Source: Kocuria rosea (lineage in GTDB: Bacteria; Actinomycetota; Actinomycetes; Actinomycetales; Micrococcaceae). From it: DNA of 64,000 bases. Each line of letters begins with the position of its first letter. Position 1 is the stretch's first letter. The notes under the pieces were generated by a model. It saw only the letters and a list, made by a program, of their open reading frames with translations, was not told where the DNA came from and did no database searches. Shown here piece after piece: positions 11,004 to 19,541 of the stretch. A program made the position numbers and the translations under genes. Where the stretch lies: assembly GCF_023715525.1 (NCBI RefSeq), contig NZ_JAMBOG010000005.1:62001-126000 (forward strand), written 5' to 3'.

Positions 11004-12218
11004 ATGCGCATCGTCATCGCCCCGGACAAGTTCAAGGGCTGCCTGGAGGCCACCGAGGTGGCGGACCACCTCGCGGCCGGCATCCGCGCCGTGGAGCCCG
11101 CGGCCGAGGTCCTCCCGCTGCCCGTGGCCGACGGCGGGGAGGGCACCCTCGAGGCCGCCGTGAGCGCCGGGTTCACCTCCTTCCCCGCCACCGTGACGGG
11201 GCCCGTGGGCGAGCCCGTCACGGCGCGGTTCGCCCTCCGGGACCGCACCGCGGTAGTCGAGATGGCCCTGGCCTCCGGGCTGGCGGCCCTGCCGGTGGAC
11301 GAGCACGGTGAGCCCGCCCACGACGCCGTTGGCGCCACCAGCCGGGGCACCGGGGAGCTCGTGCGTGCCGCCCTCGACGCCGGCGCCACCTGCGTGGTGC
11401 TCGGCGTGGGCGGCAGCGCCTGCACCGACGGCGGCGCCGGGCTGCTCGCGGGCCTCGGCGCCCGGCTGCTGGACGGGGCGGGCCGGGAGCTCGGACGGGG
11501 CGGGGCCCCGCTCGCCCGCCTGGCCCGGGTCGACCTCGCCGGGCTCGATCCCCGGATCCGCGAGGCGGAGTTCGTGCTGGCCGCGGACGTGGACAACCCG
11601 CTCGTGGGCCCCCGGGGCGCGGCGGCCGTCTTCGGCCCCCAGAAGGGGGCCTCCCCCGAGCAGGTGCGGGAGCTAGACGCCGCACTGGCGGTCTTCCGGG
11701 ACCGGCTCGCCGAGGCCCTGGGCCCGCCCGCCCTGGAGGCCGCGGAGGCCCCCGGCGCCGGGGCCGCCGGCGGCGTGGGCTTCGCGGCCCTGGCCGTGCT
11801 CGGGGCCCACCGCAGGCCCGGGATCGACGTGGTCCTGGAGCTCACGGGCCTCGCCGCGCAGGCGGCCGGCGCCGACCTCGTGGTCACCGGGGAGGGCAGC
11901 CTCGACGAGCAGTCCCTGGGCGGGAAGACGCCCGTGGGCGTTGCCGCGCTCGCGCGCGCGGCCGGCGTGCCGGTGGTCGCGGTGTGCGGGCGCACCACGC
12001 TGGAGCCGCAGGTCGGCCGGGACGCGGGCTTCGTGCGGACCTACGCCCTGACCGACCTCGAGCCGGACCCCCGGATCAGCATGCGCGAGGCCGGGCGGCT
12101 GCTCGAGCAGGTGGGTGCCCAGCTCGCCCACGACCTCCCGGAGCTCCTCCGGGCGAAGAGCACAACCGACGACGCGCCGGCCGGCACCGGCACCGATGAG
12201 CAGGAGGACATCCAATGA
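11004..12218 (+). CDS. glxK: Glycerate kinase
   Basis: Phosphorylates D-glycerate (2- or 3-phosphoglycerate; family GK-II type I) and delivers the carbon to glycolysis. The 404-residue protein has the family start IAPDKFKGCLEATEVA, PVADGGEGTLEA, and GVGGSACTDGGAGLL near 134-148. AGGAGGA precedes the ATG with good spacing. The stop overlaps the allantoinase start (ATGA), implying translational coupling. The C-terminal ~25 residues (TTDDAPAGTGTDEQEDIQ) are hydrophilic and probably disordered. Confidence 0.93.
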   Translation: MRIVIAPDKFKGCLEATEVADHLAAGIRAVEPAAEVLPLPVADGGEGTLEAAVSAGFTSFPATVTGPVGEPVTARFALRDRTAVVEMALASGLAALPVDEHGEPAHDAVGATSRGTGELVRAALDAGATCVVLGVGGSACTDGGAGLLAGLGARLLDGAGRELGRGGAPLARLARVDLAGLDPRIREAEFVLAADVDNPLVGPRGAAAVFGPQKGASPEQVRELDAALAVFRDRLAEALGPPALEAAEAPGAGAAGGVGFAALAVLGAHRRPGIDVVLELTGLAAQAAGADLVVTGEGSLDEQSLGGKTPVGVAALARAAGVPVVAVCGRTTLEPQVGRDAGFVRTYALTDLEPDPRISMREAGRLLEQVGAQLAHDLPELLRAKSTTDDAPAGTGTDEQEDIQ

Positions 12219-13948
12219 CGGACAAGAAGACCCCGCGCGAGAGCAGCGCCACCGAGAGCAAGCCGCCCCGGCGGCAGAGCCCGGAACAGGAGGTCCCCCA
12301 GCAGCCGCCTGCGCAGGCCGAGTCCGCCGCCCCCGCGGGCTCGGACCCTGCCGGGCGCTCGCAGCGGCTGCCGCAGGAGCCGGCCGCGATCGCCCAGGAG
12401 GACTCCGCCCGCGCCGCCACCAAGCCCGCGGCCGCCCAGAGCGCCTTCGAGGCGGAGCAGGCCCACAAGCGCGAGGTCAGCCAGGACGTCAACGATCCCG
12501 ACCGCGTCCGCCGCCTCATCGCCGAGTACAAGCGGGAGCACGGTCTGCCCGACGACGCGGCCGAGGCCCCGCACATGGGAGCCGACGACCACGGCGCCTT
12601 CGCCGGCGACCACCGCGAGTTCGACCTCGTGGTGCGCGGGCGCAACGTCTCCTGCGGCGACCACTTCGCCCCGCGCGAGATCGGTGTGCGCGACGGGCGG
12701 ATCGTGGCCGTCGAGCCCCTGGGCTCCGGCCTGCGGGGCCGCGAGCTCGTGGAGCTGGCCGACGACGAGCACCTGCTCCCCGGGCTGGTGGACACCCACG
12801 TCCACATCAACGAGCCCGGCCGCACCGAGTGGGAGGGCTTCGCCTCCGCGACCCGGGCCGCCGCGGCCGGCGGCGTCACCACGGTCCTCGACATGCCCCT
12901 GAACTCGGTCCCGGCCACGGTGAACGTGCCGGCCCTGGAGTACAAGCGGCTTTTCGCCCAGAACAACGTGTTCGTCGACGTCGGCTTCTGGGGCGGGGCG
13001 ATCCCGGGCAACAAGCCGCACCTGCGCGAGTTGCACGACGACGGGGTCTTCGGCTTCAAGTGCTTCCTGCTGCACTCGGGCGTGGACGAGTTCCCGCACC
13101 TCGAGGCCGACGAGATGGAGGAGGACCTGGCGGAGATCAAGACCTTCGACTCGCTGATGATCGTGCACGCCGAGGACTCCCGGGCCATCGACCGGGCCCC
13201 GCACCCGGAAGGGGACGTGTACGAAAACTTCCTGAAGTCGCGTCCGCGGGGTGCGGAGAACCTGGCGATCGCCGAGGTCATCGAGCGCACCCGCTGGACC
13301 GGTGCGCGGTCCCACATCCTGCACCTGTCCTCCTCGGACGCCCTGTCCATGCTGGCCACGGCCAAGCGCGACGGCCTGGACATCACCGTCGAGACCTGCC
13401 CGCACTACCTCACCCTGCTCGCGGAGGAGGTGCCCAACGGCGCCACGGCGTTCAAGTGCTGCCCGCCGGTGCGGGAGGTCGGCAACCGGGAGCTGCTGTG
13501 GCAGGGGCTGATCGACGGGACCATCGACTTCATCGTCTCCGACCACTCGCCCTCGACGCTGGACCTCAAGGACCTCGACAACGGCGACTTCGGCGTGGCC
13601 TGGGGCGGGGTGTCCTCCCTGCAGCTGGGCCTGTCCCTGATCTGGACCGAGGCGCGCCGGCGCGGGATCGGCCTGGGGCGCGTGGTGGAGTGGATGTCCA
13701 CCAAGCCCGCCCGGCGGGCCGGGCTGCGCTCCAAGGGCAAGCTGGCCCTGGGCTACGACGCGGACCTGGTGGTCTTCGCCCCCGACGACGCGTTCGTGGT
13801 CGACGCCGGGAAGCTCCACCACAAGAACCCCATCACCCCCTACCAGGGCAAGGCGCTGTCCGGGACGGTGCGCAGGACCTACCTGCGCGGCACCGCCGTG
13901 GACTTCACGACGCCCCGGGGCCGGCTGATCCGCCGCGGCGAGAGCTGA
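12215..13948 (+). CDS. allB: Allantoinase with a long N-terminal extension
   Basis: Hydrolyses allantoin to allantoate. The amidohydrolase core begins near residue 130 and carries VDTHVHINEPGRTEWEGF (metal ligands His195 and His197), FGFKCFLLHSG (carboxylated Lys282), VHAEDSR (His318), ILHLSSSDA and IVSDHSPS (Asp443). The first ~120 residues are Pro/Glu/Ala-rich and end in a short charged helix-like part; ordinary allantoinases are about 450 residues, this is 577. An internal ATG at 12575 (Met121) would give a normal-length enzyme, but the ATG at 12215 overlaps the preceding stop, favouring the long form. Last gene of the second unit. Confidence 0.93.
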   Translation: MTDKKTPRESSATESKPPRRQSPEQEVPQQPPAQAESAAPAGSDPAGRSQRLPQEPAAIAQEDSARAATKPAAAQSAFEAEQAHKREVSQDVNDPDRVRRLIAEYKREHGLPDDAAEAPHMGADDHGAFAGDHREFDLVVRGRNVSCGDHFAPREIGVRDGRIVAVEPLGSGLRGRELVELADDEHLLPGLVDTHVHINEPGRTEWEGFASATRAAAAGGVTTVLDMPLNSVPATVNVPALEYKRLFAQNNVFVDVGFWGGAIPGNKPHLRELHDDGVFGFKCFLLHSGVDEFPHLEADEMEEDLAEIKTFDSLMIVHAEDSRAIDRAPHPEGDVYENFLKSRPRGAENLAIAEVIERTRWTGARSHILHLSSSDALSMLATAKRDGLDITVETCPHYLTLLAEEVPNGATAFKCCPPVREVGNRELLWQGLIDGTIDFIVSDHSPSTLDLKDLDNGDFGVAWGGVSSLQLGLSLIWTEARRRGIGLGRVVEWMSTKPARRAGLRSKGKLALGYDADLVVFAPDDAFVVDAGKLHHKNPITPYQGKALSGTVRRTYLRGTAVDFTTPRGRLIRRGES

Positions 13949-13970
13949 CGCAGAACCAGCGCGTCCCGCC

Positions 13971-14013
13971 ACAGGCCGCCGACGAGGAGTTCCGCTCCTC
14001 GTCGGCGGCCTGT
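13971..14013 (+). terminator. Terminator after allB
   Basis: Perfect 19-bp arms (13971-13989 and 13995-14013, ACAGGCCGCCGACGAGGAG) around a 5-base loop, 22 bases after the allantoinase stop. No T-tract. Confidence 0.85.
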
Positions 14014-14065
14014 GAGCGTTCCAGGTGCAAAAAGCGGGGCGGGCGAAATACACGTTTCACAATCC

Positions 14066-14133
14066 TTGACTGTGCCCTGGAACACATCTAGGGTTTATTT
14101 CACTGAATGAAACCGTAATTTCACAATACGGAA
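14066..14133 (+). promoter_or_regulatory. Promoter and tandem operator pair of the permease unit
   Basis: TTGACT (14066-14071), 17 bases, TAGGGT (14089-14094). Sites TTTCACTGAATGAAA (14098-14112) and TTTCACAATACGGAA (14119-14133) are 21 bp apart, as at the other two promoters. A weaker partial copy, TTTCACAATCCTTGA, overlaps the -35 (14055-14069). The remaining leader up to the permease start is GC-rich without a clear structure. Confidence 0.78.
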
Positions 14134-14250
14134 TTAGTATCAGTCGTCCAGGAGGCGTCGGCTGCCAGCACCACCGCCGGCGCCACCGGCCCCGGGCCGC
14201 CTCCACCCGCACCCGGGCCCACCCTTCATTGTCGCAGGGAGATCTGATTC

Positions 14251-15831
14251 ATGTCCCACCAGCACGCTCCTGGCTCGCAGGCCGAGCACGGGCGCCCGCA
14301 CCTGATCACCCCGGAGCCCTGGGGCACCGGGGACCCAGCCGTGGACGCCGCCGTTCATGTGCCCGGCACGACCGGGCCCATTCCCACGGGCGTCAGCCCC
14401 CGGCTCTACAACCCCGACCTGGCACCGACCACCCGCAAGGGCCGCACCTGGCATGCCTACAGCATCTTCACGCTGTGGGCCAACGACGTGCACTCCCTGG
14501 GCAACTATGCCTTCGCCATCGGGCTCTTCGCCCTGGGGCTGGGGGCCTGGCAGATCATGCTGGCCTTCCTCCTCGGCGCCGTCCTGCTGTTCCTGCTGCT
14601 GAACCTCTCCGGGTTCATGGGGGAGCGCACAGGGGTGCCGTTCCCGGTCATGAGCCGCATCGCCTTCGGCGTCAAGGGCGCCCAAATCCCCGCCGTCGTC
14701 CGGGGCGGCGTCGCGATCGCCTGGTTCGGCATCCAGACCTACCTGGCCTCCGTGGTGCTCCGGGTGCTGATCCTGGCCCTCGCGCCGTCGCTGGCGCCGC
14801 TGGACACGAACTCGTTCCTGGGCCTCTCGACGCTGGGGTGGCTCTCGTTCGTCGCGCTGTGGATCGTGCAGGTCGTCATCGTCAGCTTCGGCATGGAGAT
14901 GATCCGCAAGTACGAGGCCTTCGCCGGTCCCGTCATCCTGCTGACCATGCTCGCCCTGGCCGTCTGGATGTTCGTCGAAGCCGGCGGCTCCATCGCCTGG
15001 TCCACCGCCGAGTCGCTGACCGGTGCCGAGATGTGGGTGAGGATCTTCCAGTCCGCGGCCCTGTGGGTGGTCATCTACGGCACGTTCGTCCTGAACTTCT
15101 GCGACTTCACCCGCGGCGCCCCCTCGGAGCGGTCCGTGGTGCGCGGCAACTTCTACGGCATCCCCATCAACATGCTCTTCTTCGCCGCCATCGTCGTCGT
15201 CCTCGCCGGCGCCCAGTACAGGATCGACGGGACGATCATCGAGTCGCCCACCGACGTCGTCACCGCGATCCCGAACACCTTCCTGCTGGTGCTGGCGTGC
15301 CTGGCCCTGATCATCCTGACCATCGCGGTGAACCTCATGGCCAACTTCGTGGCCCCAATCTACACGCTGGCCAACCTATTCCCGCGCACCCTGAACTTCC
15401 GCCGGGCAGCCATCGTCTCCGCCGTGATCGGCCTGGTCATCCTGCCCTGGAACCTGTACAACTCACCCGTGGTCATCGTGTACTTCCTGGGCGGGCTGGG
15501 CGCCCTGCTCGGCCCGCTGTTCGGCGTGATCATGGCCGACTACTGGCTGGTGCGGAAGGGCAGGGTCAACATCCCGGACCTGTACTCCGAGGCCCCGGAC
15601 GGGGAGTACGCCTACACCCGCGGCGTCAACCGCAAGGCCATCCTCGCCGGGACCCCGGCCGCCGTCGTCGCCCTGGTCCTGGCACTCGTCCCCGCCTTCA
15701 CCTTCGTCGCCGGGTTCTCCTGGTTCGTCGGGGCGATCCTGGCCGCCGGGATCTACCTGCTGATCGCGGACCGCCACGGCGCGTTCCACGCCGTGGACGG
15801 CGAGGCGATCGCCGTCGCCCCGAAGCACTGA
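14251..15831 (+). CDS. pucI: NCS1-family permease, probable allantoin transporter
   Basis: A 526-residue integral membrane protein with about 12 predicted helices, of the nucleobase-cation-symport-1 family (allantoin, uracil, hydantoin transporters). Family features are the N-terminal SPRLYNPDLAPTT and WHAYSIFTLWANDVHSLGNY, GVPFPVMSRIAFGVKGAQIP, and later FCDFTRGAPSERSVVRGNFY and GVIMADYWLVRKGRV. The substrate allantoin is inferred from the neighbouring allantoin genes and shared operators; uracil or hydantoin cannot be excluded from sequence. It starts at an ATG after AGGGAGAT. Confidence 0.9.
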   Translation: MSHQHAPGSQAEHGRPHLITPEPWGTGDPAVDAAVHVPGTTGPIPTGVSPRLYNPDLAPTTRKGRTWHAYSIFTLWANDVHSLGNYAFAIGLFALGLGAWQIMLAFLLGAVLLFLLLNLSGFMGERTGVPFPVMSRIAFGVKGAQIPAVVRGGVAIAWFGIQTYLASVVLRVLILALAPSLAPLDTNSFLGLSTLGWLSFVALWIVQVVIVSFGMEMIRKYEAFAGPVILLTMLALAVWMFVEAGGSIAWSTAESLTGAEMWVRIFQSAALWVVIYGTFVLNFCDFTRGAPSERSVVRGNFYGIPINMLFFAAIVVVLAGAQYRIDGTIIESPTDVVTAIPNTFLLVLACLALIILTIAVNLMANFVAPIYTLANLFPRTLNFRRAAIVSAVIGLVILPWNLYNSPVVIVYFLGGLGALLGPLFGVIMADYWLVRKGRVNIPDLYSEAPDGEYAYTRGVNRKAILAGTPAAVVALVLALVPAFTFVAGFSWFVGAILAAGIYLLIADRHGAFHAVDGEAIAVAPKH

Positions 15832-15885
15832 CCAGGCCAGCGAGGACGAAGTCACCCCGCAGCTCCGACCGAAAGGCAACCCACC

Positions 15886-16617
15886 ATGCGCATCCTCGTG
15901 GTCAACGTGAACACCACCGAATCCATGACCGCGTCCATCGGGCGCGGGGCCGCGGCCGCGGCCTCGCCCGGCACGGAGATCGTGCCCCTGACACCGCTGT
16001 TCGGGGCGGAGTCGGTGGAGGGCAACTACGAGAGCTACCTGGCCGCCATCGCCGTGATGGAGACCGTCAAGGCCTACCCCGAGCCCTTCGACGCCGTCAT
16101 CCAGGCCGGCTACGGGGAGCACGGCCGGGAAGGGCTGCAGGAGCTGCTCGACGTCCCGGTGGTCGACATCACCGAGGCCGCGGCGAGCACCGCCATGTAC
16201 CTGGGACACAAGTACTCGGTGGTGACCACCCTGGACCGCACGGTCCCGCTCATCGAGGACCGGCTCAAGCTCGCCGGGCTCACCGACCGCTGCGCCTCCG
16301 TGCGGGCCAGCGGGATGTCCGTGCTGGAGCTGGAATCGGACCCCGACGCGGCGGTCCGGGCGATCGTCGACCAGTCCCTCCGGGCCGTGCAGGACGACCG
16401 GGCCGAGGTCATCTGCCTCGGCTGCGGCGGCATGGCCGGCCTGCTCGAGACGGTGGCCGAACGCGCGGGCGTCCCGGTCGTCGACGGGGTCGCCGCAGCG
16501 GTCACGGTCGCCGAGTCCCTCGTCCGGCTGGGGCTGACCACGTCGAAGGTCCGCACCTACGCACCCGCCCGGCAGAAGGCGTTCAAGAACTGGTCCCCGC
16601 AGGGTCTCCTGTCGTGA
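15886..16617 (+). CDS. Asp/Glu/hydantoin racemase family protein (allantoin racemase-like)
   Basis: A 243-residue protein of the hydantoin racemase family, second gene of the permease unit. Such enzymes interconvert (R)- and (S)-allantoin or hydantoins through two opposed cysteines. The C-terminal Cys is present in CLGCGGMAGLL (near residues 177-183). The N-terminal position, usually a Cys in known racemases, is Gly in QAGYGEHGREGL near residue 74. Either the protein works differently (for example as a one-base racemase or hydrolase) or it is not a racemase. The start MRILVVNVNTTESMT is typical. RBS is a moderate AAAGG. Confidence 0.85.
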   Translation: MRILVVNVNTTESMTASIGRGAAAAASPGTEIVPLTPLFGAESVEGNYESYLAAIAVMETVKAYPEPFDAVIQAGYGEHGREGLQELLDVPVVDITEAAASTAMYLGHKYSVVTTLDRTVPLIEDRLKLAGLTDRCASVRASGMSVLELESDPDAAVRAIVDQSLRAVQDDRAEVICLGCGGMAGLLETVAERAGVPVVDGVAAAVTVAESLVRLGLTTSKVRTYAPARQKAFKNWSPQGLLS

Positions 16618-16630
16618 CGTGCCCTGCGGT

Positions 16631-16673
16631 CTCGCCCCGGTGCACCAGGTCCGGCCTGGCGCACCGGGGCGAG
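16631..16673 (+). terminator. Terminator after the permease unit
   Basis: Inverted repeat CTCGCCCCGGTGC (16631-16643) with GCACCGGGGCGAG (16661-16673); an inner CCAGG/CCTGG stem extends it. It lies directly after the racemase-like gene. Confidence 0.75.
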
Positions 16674-16853
16674 GCCCTGCCCCTGCCCGAGGCGACGGGC
16701 TGCGGCGCAGGGAGGTTGAGGGGCCAGGGCGGCCGTGACGGTGCAGACCCTCGAGCGCGCCGGGGGGCCCACGCCTCCCCCACCGAGGTCCCGCACCCGC
16801 AGCACCGCCTGCGCCCCGCAGCACCGTGGGAAGGATCCGCGGGTCTCGCGCCC

Positions 16854-16893
16854 ACCTATTGACTTTCGATAGGTATGTGGTGAGAATCGATGC
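16854..16893 (+). promoter_or_regulatory. Probable leaderless promoter with overlapping palindrome, DUF2975/Xre operon
   Basis: TTGACT (16859-16864), 17 bases, GAGAAT (16882-16887), then six bases to the ATG: transcription would start at or next to the start codon. A perfect inverted repeat ACCTAT-N9-ATAGGT (16854-16874) straddles the -35 and is a likely operator, perhaps for the Xre protein of the same operon. Confidence 0.6.
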
Positions 16894-17373
16894 ATGAATG
16901 CTGAACACCGGGTGGTCGCCCCCCTCAGGATCTTCCTCGTGCTGCTGTTCGGGATCCTGGTGCTGTTCCAGGTGATGTCGCTGCCCGGGCAGTTCGCGCA
17001 CATGGCCCGGGAGTCCCCGGACATGGCTTATCTGCGATGGCCGGCGACGGCCGTGACGGTGTTCTGGGTGCTGTGCGCCCAGGTGGTGATCGTGGCCACC
17101 TGGAAGCTGCTCACCCTGGTCAAGAAGGACCGCATCTTCAGCGCGGCCTCCCTGGTGTGGGTGGATGCCATCGTGTGGGCCGTCGGGTCCGCCTGGGCGG
17201 TGCTGCTGGGGGTGTTCCTCTACGTCGGCTTCAACGCCGAGGACCCCGGGCTGCCGCTGCTGCTGTTCCTGATGCTGACCGGCCTCACGGTGCTGGGGCT
17301 GCTGATGATGGTGATGCGGGCGCTGCTGCGCCAGGCCACGACCCTGCGCACCGACATGGAAGCGGTGATCTGA
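16894..17373 (+). CDS. DUF2975 family membrane protein
   Basis: A 159-residue protein with four predicted membrane helices (near residues 10-28, 48-68, 85-108 and 120-141) and short loops, matching DUF2975, a family nearly always encoded next to a small Xre regulator. The motif WKLLTLVKKDRIFSAASLVWVD after helix 2 is typical. There is no Shine-Dalgarno, and the start is six bases after a -10-like hexamer, so the transcript is probably leaderless. Molecular function is unknown. The stop overlaps the regulator start (TGATG). Confidence 0.8.
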   Translation: MNAEHRVVAPLRIFLVLLFGILVLFQVMSLPGQFAHMARESPDMAYLRWPATAVTVFWVLCAQVVIVATWKLLTLVKKDRIFSAASLVWVDAIVWAVGSAWAVLLGVFLYVGFNAEDPGLPLLLFLMLTGLTVLGLLMMVMRALLRQATTLRTDMEAVI

Positions 17374-17579
17374 TGCCGATCATCGTGCGCCTCGACGTCG
17401 AGCTGGCCAAGCGGAAGATGAGCGTCGGCGAGTTCGCCGAACGCGTCGGGCTCACCCCGGCCAACGTCGCCGTGCTGAAGAACGGCCGGGCCAAGGCGGT
17501 GCGCTTCTCCACCCTGGAAGCCATGTGCCGGGTCCTGGACTGCCAGCCCGGGGACCTGCTCGAGTGGGTCGAGGACTGA
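17373..17579 (+). CDS. Small Xre-type helix-turn-helix regulator
   Basis: A 68-residue single-domain DNA-binding protein. The five-helix fold is recognisable: LDVELAKRKMSVGEFAERVG, LTPANVAVLKNGRAKAVR (recognition helix near 29-40) and FSTLEAMCRVLDCQPGDLLE. It belongs to the YozG-like regulators that accompany DUF2975 proteins. It overlaps the upstream stop by one base, so the two proteins are probably made together. It may autoregulate through the palindrome at 16854-16874; this is inferred. Confidence 0.88.
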   Translation: MPIIVRLDVELAKRKMSVGEFAERVGLTPANVAVLKNGRAKAVRFSTLEAMCRVLDCQPGDLLEWVED

Positions 17580-17662
17580 ACCACCGGCCCTGCACGACCT
17601 CAACCGCGTCGACGGCTCACCGCACGGCCGGCGGCCGATCCACGCCCGCGAAAGGACATCCC

Positions 17663-17830
17663 GTGAAACCCCTCCTTGCTCTCCTCGCCACCGCCCTCGG
17701 CCTCGCGGTGGGCGTCGCCGGCATCGTGTACGGGGAAGCCGACGACTCGCCGGGCCTCCAGCTGCTGGGCGCCCTGTTCGTCCTCGCCGCGGTGGTGCTC
17801 GGTGCACGGACCGCCCGGCGCAGCCGATGA
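17663..17830 (+). CDS. Small two-helix membrane protein
   Basis: A 55-residue protein with two hydrophobic segments (residues ~3-23 and ~33-49) separated by EADDSP and ending in RTARRSR. GTG start after AAAGGA. No family recognised. It follows the DUF2975/Xre pair at ~80 bases and could be co-transcribed. Confidence 0.6.
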   Translation: MKPLLALLATALGLAVGVAGIVYGEADDSPGLQLLGALFVLAAVVLGARTARRSR

Positions 17831-18327
17831 CCGGCCGGCCACCGGGCCGATCGGCAGCACGCGGTGGCGCCCCGTGCGCCACGGGTCAGCAGCCCGGCGC
17901 CCGCTCGAGCCCCGGGCCGGCCCTGGACGCACGCTCCGGGTGCACCGCAGGCGACCCGTGGTCGTCGCGGGGGGCCACGGCGCGGACGCCGGGTCAGGGC
18001 GCGCGCCGGCACCGGACGGCGCCGGGCGAGGCGGCCCTGGGCAGCTCCGCCCTCGCAGGCGCCCGGCGGCACGCCACCGCGGCGGGACGTGTCGCCTCAG
18101 GCCGTCGTCGGCGCACCGTCACCGTCCGTACGCCCATGGTTCGCCGCCCCGCACGGTGGCATCGATCCAAGGCCCAGCGCCCGCAGCCCGCAGCCCGCAC
18201 CACGGCCACGACGTCGCCGGTCCGCCGGGCGATGCCGTCCCTCGCAGGACGGGCCGTTACCGGGTGCCTCGCCTCAGGCGCCCTCCGTCCGAGCGGTCCC
18301 GGTGGCCCGCGTCGGCGGACGGCGCGC
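17831..18327. other. Gap without a recognisable gene
   Basis: About 500 GC-rich bases between convergent genes. Several frames are open by chance but none shows a start with ribosome binding site, a family motif or a convincing codon pattern. Confidence 0.5.
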
Positions 18328-19086
18328 TCATGCGGTGGCCGTCGGGGCGGACCGGTGGTGCTCGTCGAGGACCCGGGACAGCACGTGCCCGGGGGTGTTC
18401 CGGTGTTCGGGGTCGATCCTCTCCAGCGCGGCGAGGATCGCCTCGACGTCGTAGCGCACGGCCGGGTCCCCGCCGTGGTGGCTCCAGCGGCGCTCGGCGA
18501 CCCAGGCCCACACCAGCACCGGCCGGCACGTCCGGCAGGTGCCGTGCTCGGTGGTGAGGCACTCCGGGCCCACCGGCTGGCTCAGCCCCGCGATCTCGGC
18601 ATCCGTGCGGCGGTGGTGCTCGAGCACTGCCCAGAGCCTCGCCTCGGGGATGCGGGCGAAGTCCGCGGCCAGGGCCGCCAGGGCGGTCCGGGCCCGGGCC
18701 ACGTCGTAGGAGAAGTCGGGCCGCGCCCACGGCGCGATGCGGTGGCGGGCGCGCAGGGCCTCCACGAGGAACTGCTCCTGGGCCTCGGCGATCTTCTCGG
18801 GCGTGCGGGACGCGGGGTCGGTCGCCGAGCGCCACAGGCTCTCGAACAGTCCCGCGCCCTCGGTGCAGGCCTGGCGGACCCTCAGGGTGCCGAGGTCCAC
18901 GGAGTAGCGCTTGCCCCAGATCGTCCCGGAGAGCCGTTCGTAGGTGTGCCCGTCATCGAGGGTGAAGCTCCTGTGGTCGGCGGCCACCACCACCTGGCGG
19001 GTGGTGGGCTCGCCCGTGCTGCCGGTCCGGGCGGGGATGACCACCGCGCGGGCGCCGACGTAGACGGCCCCGTCCTTGTTGAGCAT
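18328..19086 (-). CDS. Uncharacterised protein
   Basis: About 252 residues from the chosen ATG (MLNKDGAVYVGARAVV); in-frame starts up to 19146 exist. GGAGG directly abuts this ATG, and an upstream GTG with AGAGGAG is a reasonable alternative, so the start is uncertain. The N-terminal 60 residues look beta-rich (VVVAADHRSFTLDDGHTYERL), the middle is helical, and the C-terminal part has a Cys-rich patch CLTTEHGTCRTCRPV that could bind a metal or be structural. No family recognised. Codon use is typical of the genome, supporting a real gene. Confidence 0.6.
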   Translation of the reverse strand: MLNKDGAVYVGARAVVIPARTGSTGEPTTRQVVVAADHRSFTLDDGHTYERLSGTIWGKRYSVDLGTLRVRQACTEGAGLFESLWRSATDPASRTPEKIAEAQEQFLVEALRARHRIAPWARPDFSYDVARARTALAALAADFARIPEARLWAVLEHHRRTDAEIAGLSQPVGPECLTTEHGTCRTCRPVLVWAWVAERRWSHHGGDPAVRYDVEAILAALERIDPEHRNTPGHVLSRVLDEHHRSAPTATA

Positions 19087-19146
19087 CCTCCGTTGCTCCA
19101 CGCCCACCCGCTCCTCTCGTCTCGGCCGACCCTGCGGCCCCGCCAT

Positions 19147-19541
19147 GGGCCGAAGCGCAACGGAGGCTCATCGGCCGCGTGGTGCTCCCGGTGACGCCGG
19201 AGACGATGGACCCCCGGTGCGCCCGGTGCCTGCTGGAGCGACCGTAGCAGTCGGCGCGCACGGCAGACCGCAGTTCCGGTGGCCGGCAGCGGAAGGCGCC
19301 GGCGGCCCTCGCCGGGGAAGGCGGTTCTGCACCGTCACCAGCAGGTGCTCCTCGTCCCGGCACCGGGTGGCCACCACTGCGGTCCTAGTGCGCGGCACCG
19401 CTGCGCTCCGGGCGTGTCGTGGTGGCCCGGGAGCACGACGTCGCGGCGGCCCGGGCTCCCGCCGTCCCCACGGGGCGAGGCCGGGGTCTGCGCAGGGAGC
19501 GGCCGGGGCGTTCCCGCGCCGGACGTGCCCGCTGTGCTTCC
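19147..19541. other. Gap without a recognisable gene
   Basis: GC-rich spacer between two leftward genes. The only structure seen is one arm of a distant 10-bp inverted repeat (CCTCCGTTGC at 19087-19096 with GCAACGGAGG at 19157-19166), probably chance. Confidence 0.45.

Noticed and set aside
12555-12577. Start of allantoinase at the internal Met121
   Set aside because: It would give a normal-length enzyme, but the ribosome binding site is weak and the upstream ATG is translationally coupled to glxK. Kept as an alternative only.
19087-19166. 10-bp inverted repeat CCTCCGTTGC/GCAACGGAGG
   Set aside because: Arms are 60 bases apart and one includes a ribosome binding site; likely coincidence.
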